This document shows positions 58,877-64,000 of a DNA stretch of 64,000 nucleotides, piece after piece (within the stretch, counting starts at the first letter, position 1; every line of letters begins with the position of its first letter). Location of the stretch: contig NZ_BLJI01000006.1 in assembly GCF_017312365.1 (NCBI RefSeq), positions 107,611-171,610 of the forward strand, read 5' to 3'. A model generated the notes under the pieces. The model did no database searches. It saw only the letters and a list, made by a program, of their open reading frames with translations, and was not told the DNA's origin. The translations under genes were made by a program, and so were the position numbers. This stretch comes from Chroococcus sp. FPU101. Lineage in GTDB: Bacteria > Cyanobacteriota > Cyanobacteriia > Cyanobacteriales > Microcystaceae.

Positions 58877-59632
58877 ATGAGCAAACTTCCACAAATCACT
58901 GCCTTCTTCTGGATTATGAAAATATGTGCTACTACTCTAGGAGAAACAGCAGGTGACCTATTATCGATGACATTAAATGTAGGCTATGCGGTTAGTTCTA
59001 CGATATTGATTGGAGTCTTTTTAATAACTCTTGTCACTCAATTGGTTTCAAAGAAATATAACCCATTACTTTATTGGACGGTCATTCTTTCAACTAGCAC
59101 GGCTGGTACAACGATGTCAGATTACATGGATCGCACTTTAGGGCTTGGCTATGCTACAGGATCTATGATCTTATTTACCCTTCTGTTGGCTATTTTATCG
59201 TTTTGGCAATTCAGTGTTGGGTCTTTATCGGTAACTAAAGTCAAAACACCTAAAGTTGAGTTACTTTACTGGACGGCAATTCTAATTTCTAATACTTTGG
59301 GAACTGCTTTGGGTGATTTCCTCGCCGATAGTTCTGGTTTAGGATTTGCAGGAGGAGCAATCCTCATTGCTAGTTTACTAGCTTTGGTATTGGCAGCAGA
59401 CTACTATACCAAAATTTCTCCAGTCATCTTGTTTTGGGTTGCATTTGTTCTAACTCGTCCCTTTGGTGCAACACTGGGGGATTTTTTGACCAAACCACAT
59501 ATCAAAGGTGGTCTAGGTTTTGGTACGATCGGATCATCGATTGTCCTTGCATCAATACTTGCAGTCTGTATCCTGTACACAACTCTAAAGCAGAAAAAAC
59601 GACTTGTGACTGGACTTTCTAATAACGAATAA
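58877..59632 (+). CDS. COG4705-like membrane protein (second of two)
   Basis: This 251-residue protein is homologous along its length to the one at 58003: FWIMKICATTLGETAGDLL, GTTMSDYMDRTLG, GTALGDFLAD, GATLGDFL, and GGLGFGTI correspond to the neighbour's GGLGWGTV. The same four GxxxxD repeats are seen. A local tandem duplication is likely, with sequence already well diverged. Same function as its neighbour is assumed. Confidence 0.8.
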   Translation: MSKLPQITAFFWIMKICATTLGETAGDLLSMTLNVGYAVSSTILIGVFLITLVTQLVSKKYNPLLYWTVILSTSTAGTTMSDYMDRTLGLGYATGSMILFTLLLAILSFWQFSVGSLSVTKVKTPKVELLYWTAILISNTLGTALGDFLADSSGLGFAGGAILIASLLALVLAADYYTKISPVILFWVAFVLTRPFGATLGDFLTKPHIKGGLGFGTIGSSIVLASILAVCILYTTLKQKKRLVTGLSNNE

Positions 59633-59770
59633 CCTTAATCCCATTCAAATCTTCGCTATAGTTTCTCAAGTGATTACAGCTTAGTCTCCTCAGTACAAAT
59701 ATTCTGCTCTCCTATTCTCGATAAAGTCAATAATTGGAAAAAGGTTTTTAAACAATTTAGCGGTTAGATA
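59633..59770. other. Intergenic gap between COG4705-like gene and PAP2 gene
   Basis: About 140 bp of AT-rich DNA separate the two convergent genes. TTCTCGATAAAGTCAA near 59716-59731 weakly resembles the repeated promoter element, but it is not followed by a rightward gene. No gene is seen. Confidence 0.3.
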
Positions 59771-59793
59771 GGTCAGATTCTCATCATCTGACC
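59771..59793. terminator. Hairpin at the 3' end of the PAP2 gene
   Basis: GGTCAGAT (59771-59778) and ATCTGACC (59786-59793) form a perfect 8-bp stem with a 7-nt loop, overlapping the PAP2 stop region. No T-run follows on either strand, so it is at best a weak, bidirectional terminator. Confidence 0.45.
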
Positions 59794-60473
59794 CCTCTCA
59801 ACTTTTGTAATTTTAACATCGTAATACAAAGCATTAACCATAAAAATCCAACGCCGTATCCTGCAATAACATCGGTTGGCCAATGAACCCCTAAATAAAG
59901 CCGACTGATCCCTATTGCAGCAATTAAAATTACAGCTAAAGTGTAAATCAAAGCAGTATATTTAGGATAATGGTTTGTTAACTCATAGGCAATAAATCCA
60001 TACAATACTAAAGAGCCTAATGCGTGACCACTCGGAAAACTAAAAGACTTTTCGGAAATTAAAAGCTCCCAAAGTTGAGGACGAACTTTAGAAAAAAATA
60101 ACTTCAGTTCCGTATTTAAAATTAAAGCACCCAAACAGGTAATAACAAATATTTTTGTTTCTTCTCGGTAACGTCGCCACCAAAGTATCCCTAATGTCAC
60201 TCCAGCAACGCTCACAATTGTACTAGGATTACCCAGTTTAGTAATAAATAGCATGACTGCATCAAGATGAGGATTAGCAAAAGTATGTAACCACAGCAAG
60301 AAAGAGCTATCTAAAGCAAAAGCTTCTTTTTCTAAAACTTCTTCTGATATCTGTGCGACAACAAAAAGTATCAGTAAACAACTTGCTAATCCAACAATCC
60401 CAATCGTAGCAATTAAAGAGGATAGACGAGGATGAATATGACGCAACCAGAAAGCGGAAATTGTTTTAAGCAT
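59784..60473 (-). CDS. PAP2-family membrane phosphatase
   Basis: This 229-residue integral membrane phosphatase has six hydrophobic segments and the three PAP2 catalytic motifs: KLFFSKVRP (about residue 124), FPSGHA (about 145) and SRLYLGVHWPTD (about 190), with both His and the Arg residues present. It probably dephosphorylates undecaprenyl pyrophosphate or phosphatidate. It is convergent with the COG4705-like genes, and its function there is not evident. Confidence 0.9.
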   Translation of the reverse strand: MLKTISAFWLRHIHPRLSSLIATIGIVGLASCLLILFVVAQISEEVLEKEAFALDSSFLLWLHTFANPHLDAVMLFITKLGNPSTIVSVAGVTLGILWWRRYREETKIFVITCLGALILNTELKLFFSKVRPQLWELLISEKSFSFPSGHALGSLVLYGFIAYELTNHYPKYTALIYTLAVILIAAIGISRLYLGVHWPTDVIAGYGVGFLWLMLCITMLKLQKLRGVR

Positions 60474-60860
60474 TGTTTGTCTTATTTTTTTTCAAGATTT
60501 GAGTCTGAATATGTGAAATTCATATCGGATACAAATAAAATGAAACGACATGATTTTAGTATAAAAAACAAAAAATTTGTAAAAATTAACAGAAAAACTA
60601 TAATTTATAGTATTAACTAATCTTTCTAAGTTATTGAAATTTAAACTCTAAAGCTGTGTTTTGTCAAGAAATCCATTATTACTTCAAAAATCATTGCTTT
60701 TGAAGGCGATATTAATGACTTTTACAAAGTTTTATTTCTGAAAAATATTTGTAACTGTTTAGAATTTAAAGATAATTATAAAATTTTGTCTGTACTGCAG
60801 ATTTTATAAAAAAATTCCTGAAAACAGCAGAAATCTTAAATATTTCTAGACTAAAATTCA
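60474..60860. other. AT-rich intergenic region with an orphan promoter element
   Basis: This 387-bp region lies between the PAP2 promoter and the 3' end of the Nramp gene. It contains element E (60622-60655), an otherwise typical copy pointing rightward with no open frame behind it for over 200 bp. Short open frames are present but have no ribosome-binding site. A small RNA or a decayed gene is possible. Confidence 0.4.
60622..60655 (+). promoter_or_regulatory. Repeated promoter element E (orphan)
   Basis: CTTTCTAAGTTATTGAAATT, then TAAACTCTAAAGC. It shares the core and spacing of elements B-D, but no plus-strand gene follows. Downstream is the 3' end of the Nramp gene on the opposite strand, so any transcript would run antisense to it. 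Confidence 0.45.
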
Positions 60861-62180
60861 TTAGTGGAACAGCAAACCTGAAAAAGTTTGTAAGAGCAAC
60901 CAAACATTCAAGCTGACAATGATAGTAGCAACTGCACCAGCAAGAACTTTTAACCAATTGGGATTGACAAACTCACCCATAAGACGGCGATTACTGGTAA
61001 ACATAATTAGAGGAATCACAGCAAAAGGTAATTGTAAACTCAAAATAACTTGACTGAGTATTAAAAGCTGTCCTGTACTTCTCTCACCAAAAAAGATGAT
61101 TGTAATTAAAGCGGGAATCACCGCTAAACATCGGGTCGCTAAACGACGAACCCAGGGTTTTAAACGAAATTGTAAGAAGCCTTCCATAACAATCTGTCCA
61201 GCCAAAGTCGCGGTCAAAGTTGAACTTTGTCCAGAAGCAAGTAAAGCTAACCCAAAAATTGCACTTGCCGCACTCACACCCAATAAAGGAGAAAGTAATC
61301 GATAAGCATCCTGAATTTCGGCAACCTCATTATATCCAGAAAAATGAAACGTGGCCGCCGCGACGATTAAAATAGCTGAGTTAATAAATAAAGCAAAGGA
61401 AAGAGCAATCGTTGAATCGAGCGTGCCAAATTTAATCGCCTCCCAGCGTTTTTCCGAGGTTGGTTCCCAAGCGCGGGTTTGCACAATTGAGGAGTGTAGA
61501 TATAAATTGTGAGGCATGACCGTCGCCCCTAAAATCCCGATCGCAATGTAGAGCATTTCTGGATTTCTGACCACTTCAGATTGAGGCCAATAACCCTGTA
61601 AAATTCCTGCTAAGTCAGGTTGAGAAAAGATAATTTCTAAGAGAAAGCAAACGCCGACAGTTCCAACGAGAGTGATGACCAATGCTTCTACATAGCGAAA
61701 GCCTTTTCCTTGTAAGAGTAACAAAATCAGAACATCACAACCCGTAATGCAAACTCCCCAAATTAACGGAATACCAAACAGGAGTTGTAGCGCGATCGCA
61801 CTTCCCAGTAATTCTGCTAAGTCACAAGCCGCGATCGCAATCTCACATAGCACCCATAAAATCAAGTTAACGCGAGGGGGAAAATAATCCCGACAAGCCT
61901 GCGCTAAATCTCGTCCTGTTGCCACTCCTAAACGGACACAAAGCGATTGAAGCAGGATTGCCATCAAATTTGATAGAAGAATTACAGATAAAAGCGTATA
62001 GCCAAATTTCGAGCCACCTGCCAGATCGGTTGCCCAGTTACCTGGATCGACATATCCCACTGAGACCAGGTATCCAGGCCCCGCATAAGCAAGCATTTTG
62101 CGCCCAAAGCCTTTTTCATTAGGAATTTTAATACTACGGTGAACTTCGCTCAGGCTTGGAGTGTGAGGCGTTAGAGACAT
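60861..62180 (-). CDS. mntH: Nramp-family divalent metal transporter
   Basis: This 439-residue transporter has 11-12 membrane helices and the two Nramp metal-binding motifs: DPGN (residues 45-48) and MPHN (about residue 221). It imports Mn(II) and other divalent cations with protons. Length and motifs are intact. Two Fur/Zur-like boxes lie upstream at 62269 and 62315, about 90-150 bp from the start, which implies metal-dependent repression. It stands next to a zinc exporter and a COG4705-like pair, so this segment is a metal-homeostasis cluster. Confidence 0.93.
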   Translation of the reverse strand: MSLTPHTPSLSEVHRSIKIPNEKGFGRKMLAYAGPGYLVSVGYVDPGNWATDLAGGSKFGYTLLSVILLSNLMAILLQSLCVRLGVATGRDLAQACRDYFPPRVNLILWVLCEIAIAACDLAELLGSAIALQLLFGIPLIWGVCITGCDVLILLLLQGKGFRYVEALVITLVGTVGVCFLLEIIFSQPDLAGILQGYWPQSEVVRNPEMLYIAIGILGATVMPHNLYLHSSIVQTRAWEPTSEKRWEAIKFGTLDSTIALSFALFINSAILIVAAATFHFSGYNEVAEIQDAYRLLSPLLGVSAASAIFGLALLASGQSSTLTATLAGQIVMEGFLQFRLKPWVRRLATRCLAVIPALITIIFFGERSTGQLLILSQVILSLQLPFAVIPLIMFTSNRRLMGEFVNPNWLKVLAGAVATIIVSLNVWLLLQTFSGLLFH

Positions 62181-62268
62181 AAAGCTTCAATGTTTCTCAT
62201 AATCTTTTCATTATTTAGAAATATAGCACAACAAAGCGGCCTGTTATAATTTTTTATTTTAAAAATTT

Positions 62269-62283
62269 TGAGAATGATTATAG
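62269..62283. promoter_or_regulatory. Fur/Zur-like box 1
   Basis: TGAGAATGATTATAG: a 7-1-7 type imperfect palindrome like the Zur/Fur consensus TGATAATnATTATCA. It lies 89 bp upstream of the Nramp ATG and 139 bp before the zinc ATPase ATG. Confidence 0.55.
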
Positions 62284-62314
62284 TTTTATTCAAAGAATTT
62301 ATTGAACTTAAAAA

Positions 62315-62329
62315 TGAGAATAATTATTG
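62315..62329. promoter_or_regulatory. Fur/Zur-like box 2
   Basis: TGAGAATAATTATTG followed by TTATC. It resembles the Fur/Zur consensus a little more closely than box 1. The spacing to box 1 is 46 bp. The two may regulate the Nramp gene, the ATPase gene or both. Confidence 0.6.
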
Positions 62330-62388
62330 TTATCACCTCATTTATTTTCTGAAAAAAACTAATTTATATTTCTTTTTTTAAAGTAAAC

Positions 62389-62406
62389 TATGAATAGTCG
62401 TTCATA
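62389..62406. promoter_or_regulatory. SmtB/ZiaR-like operator
   Basis: TATGAA (62389-62394) and TTCATA (62401-62406) form a perfect inverted repeat with 6 bp between. That is the form of ArsR/SmtB-family operators. It lies 15 bp upstream of the zinc ATPase ATG, where a repressor would block transcription in the absence of metal. Confidence 0.65.
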
Positions 62407-62421
62407 TGTTTAAAAAAATTG

Positions 62422-64000
62422 ATGAAAATCTCTAAAGCGTCGAAGAGCAGTTGTTCTAGCTGTGGGAATGACGAGCATGAACATCAAGAAAATGATAATC
62501 ATAGTCATGATCACGGACATGAACATAGCCATAGCTCGGAAGATTTTAATCTCACAGAAGAATTAATCCCAATTGGTATCGTTGTAGCTTTATTGATTAC
62601 TGGCATCATTTTTGAAGAAAAAATCCACACTTCTTCTTACTCTTGGCTTGAATATCTAATTTTTATTCCTGCTTATCTCCTAGCAGGCTGGAATGTCTTA
62701 ATGTCGGCTGGAAAAAATCTTACAAGAGGCAGAATATTTGATGAAAACTTTTTGATGTCCATTGCCACAATTGGAGCAATAGCGATTCATCAATTACCTG
62801 AAGCCGTTGCTGTGATGCTATTTTTCCGAGTCGGTGAGTTATTTCAAGAATTAGCAGTAGGTCGTTCCCGTCGTTCAATTAAAGCTCTTTTAGAAGTGCG
62901 TCCCGATGTTGCTAATCTCAAGATTAATAGTGAAATTAAGCCCGTTTCACCTGAAATGGTTAAAGTAGGAGATCTCATTTTAGTTAAACCTGGTGAAAAA
63001 ATTCCCCTTGATGGTGAGATTATTGAGGGAAATTCTTTGATCGATACGTCTGCACTAACTGGGGAATCAGTACCTCATTCAGCAACCGTAGGAAATATTG
63101 TCTTAGCAGGTACCATTAATCAATCTGGTGTTTTAACACTACGAGTCACAAAATTGTTTGCTGAATCCTCAGTTGCAAAGATTCTCGATTTAGTGGAAAA
63201 TGCCAGCACGAAAAAAGCAGAAACGGAAAAGTTTATCAGTCGTTTCGCTCGCTATTATACACCTGCGGTTGTCTTCATTTCTCTGGCTGTGGCGATCCTG
63301 CCACCGTTATTCATTCCAGGTGCAACTCGCCAAGAATGGGTCTATCGTGCTTTGATTTTACTCGTTATATCTTGTCCTTGCGGTTTAGTGATCAGTATAC
63401 CTCTGGGCTATTTTGGGGGTGTTGGAGGTGCAGCGAAACGCGGTATTTTGGTTAAAGGTGCGACATTTCTCGATACACTCACAGCAGTTAAAACCGTTGT
63501 TTTCGATAAAACTGGAACTTTAACCAAAGGCGTTTTTAAGGTAACTCAGGTTGTTCCTTATAATGGTTTTAGTCAAACAGAATTACTCACTCTAGCGGCA
63601 ATCGTTGAAGCTAATTCTAATCATCCTGTGGCACAATCGATTCGCAGTGCTTATGGTAAATTTATTGATAGTACTCAAATTACAGAGTATGAAGAAATTC
63701 CAGGTCACGGGATACGCGCTACCGTCAATAATCAAGTTGTGATTGCAGGAAACGATCGCCTCTTACATCGAGAAGATATCGAACATGATACCTGTAATGT
63801 AGCAGGAACCGTCGTTCATTTAGCAGTCGATAATCGCTATGCAGGTTATATCTTGATTGCCGATGAACTTAAAGACGATGCGTCGGATGCCATTATCAAG
63901 TTGCGTCGAGAAGGAATCAAACGAACGATAATGCTAACAGGAGATAATCAGGCTGTAGCGAAAAATATAGCAGATCAACTCGGTATAGATGGCTATCAAG
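62422..64000 (+). CDS. Zinc/cadmium-type P1B ATPase (partial, runs off the right edge)
   Basis: The first 526 residues of a P1B-type metal exporter. The N terminus lacks a CxxC HMA domain but has CSSCG and a His-rich stretch (NHSHDHGHEHSHSS) likely to bind Zn(II). Helices begin near 53. The actuator TGES is near 212, the metal site CPCGL is at 318-322, and DKTGT has its Asp at 362; HP is in NSNHPVAQ (about 402). CPC followed by Gly rather than Ala, and the His-rich tail, fit the Zn/Cd/Pb class (ZiaA/CadA/ZntA). The reading frame is open to the window end, so the C-terminal part is missing here. Start ATG at 62422 follows the SmtB-like operator. Confidence 0.93.
   Translation, partial: MKISKASKSSCSSCGNDEHEHQENDNHSHDHGHEHSHSSEDFNLTEELIPIGIVVALLITGIIFEEKIHTSSYSWLEYLIFIPAYLLAGWNVLMSAGKNLTRGRIFDENFLMSIATIGAIAIHQLPEAVAVMLFFRVGELFQELAVGRSRRSIKALLEVRPDVANLKINSEIKPVSPEMVKVGDLILVKPGEKIPLDGEIIEGNSLIDTSALTGESVPHSATVGNIVLAGTINQSGVLTLRVTKLFAESSVAKILDLVENASTKKAETEKFISRFARYYTPAVVFISLAVAILPPLFIPGATRQEWVYRALILLVISCPCGLVISIPLGYFGGVGGAAKRGILVKGATFLDTLTAVKTVVFDKTGTLTKGVFKVTQVVPYNGFSQTELLTLAAIVEANSNHPVAQSIRSAYGKFIDSTQITEYEEIPGHGIRATVNNQVVIAGNDRLLHREDIEHDTCNVAGTVVHLAVDNRYAGYILIADELKDDASDAIIKLRREGIKRTIMLTGDNQAVAKNIADQLGIDGYQ

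Noticed and set aside
60766..60957. 63-codon minus-strand frame at the end of the Nramp gene
   Set aside because: Overlaps the Nramp 3' end in another frame, Cys-rich only because of the codon shadow, and has no ribosome-binding site.
1..64000. GCGATCGC octamers as a mobile element or regulator site
   Set aside because: These are HIP1 sequences, common throughout many cyanobacterial genomes, and occur inside unrelated genes here.

Overview
The window looks like part of a large conjugative plasmid, or an integrated plasmid-like element, from a cyanobacterium. The DNA is AT-rich and densely coding. It carries scattered GCGATCGC (HIP1) octamers and several families typical of cyanobacteria: CHASE2, DUF928, CHAT-TPR, a CYP110-like P450, two-partner-secretion proteins and ZiaA/CopA-type metal ATPases. 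A partition operon (parA/parB), a type IV secretion locus, a relaxase and an iteron-like repeat cluster point to a plasmid. I see no chromosomal housekeeping genes, rRNA, tRNA or CRISPR array.

Layout. (1) 1-15.1 kb: a mostly minus-strand block with a plasmid-borne sigma-70 factor, several small secreted or unknown proteins, a CHASE2 membrane protein, DUF928, a CHAT-TPR protein, a P450, and a TpsA/TpsB secretion pair that is convergent rather than in an operon. (2) 15.1-20.3 kb: a degenerate receiver-like protein, ParA, ParB, a RecD/UvrD-like helicase and a second ParB-fold protein. (3) 20.3-29.3 kb: conjugation genes on the minus strand (VirB9/TraK-, VirB10-, VirB8-, VirB6- and VirB5-like, a fused VirB3-VirB4 ATPase, and a VirB2-like membrane protein). 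The VirB8-like gene carries a one-base frameshift. (4) 29.5-40.6 kb: accessory plasmid genes, including a coiled-coil protein, a 1523-residue protein with the signature of a single-chain two-barrel RNA polymerase fused to a YpsA/SLOG domain, a Gp157-family protein, a membrane-anchored nuclease-like protein and a short relaxase. (5) 40.6-42.9 kb: non-coding DNA with a probable structured RNA, CATAGGC inverted repeats and GATTACAAA iteron-like repeats (a candidate origin region), ended by an intact IS630-family element. (6) 43-56.4 kb: a copper-resistance island with an RND-type adaptor lacking its pump, an F510_1955-like lipoprotein, two MerR regulators, thiol and Cys-rich small proteins, an outer-membrane protein, a Met/His-rich periplasmic protein, a cupredoxin, CopA, CopZ, a DUF326 four-helix copper protein, an OmpR-type regulator and a frameshifted histidine kinase. 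(7) 56.4-62.2 kb: PepSY protein, an unknown exported protein, two tandem COG4705-like membrane proteins, a PAP2 phosphatase and an Nramp transporter. (8) 62.4-64 kb: the 5' part of a Zn/Cd-type P1B ATPase, running off the end.

Control is unusually readable. Four copies of an ATGAAAT-N4-ATGAAAT direct repeat precede copper-island transcription units and suit the OmpR-type regulator. Three promoters have the stretched 20-bp spacer with a central dyad expected for MerR control. Five copies of a separate promoter element surround the PepSY/COG4705 genes. Fur/Zur-like boxes precede the Nramp gene and an SmtB/ZiaR-like operator precedes the zinc ATPase.

The most interesting object is the polymerase-like protein at 32044-36615: it has a DGxGKIS...KG segment followed by an RxP...PG...GDFDGD segment, the motif order of eukaryotic RNA-dependent RNA polymerases and YonO-like single-chain RNA polymerases. 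All family assignments come from reading motifs by eye; no database search was run.
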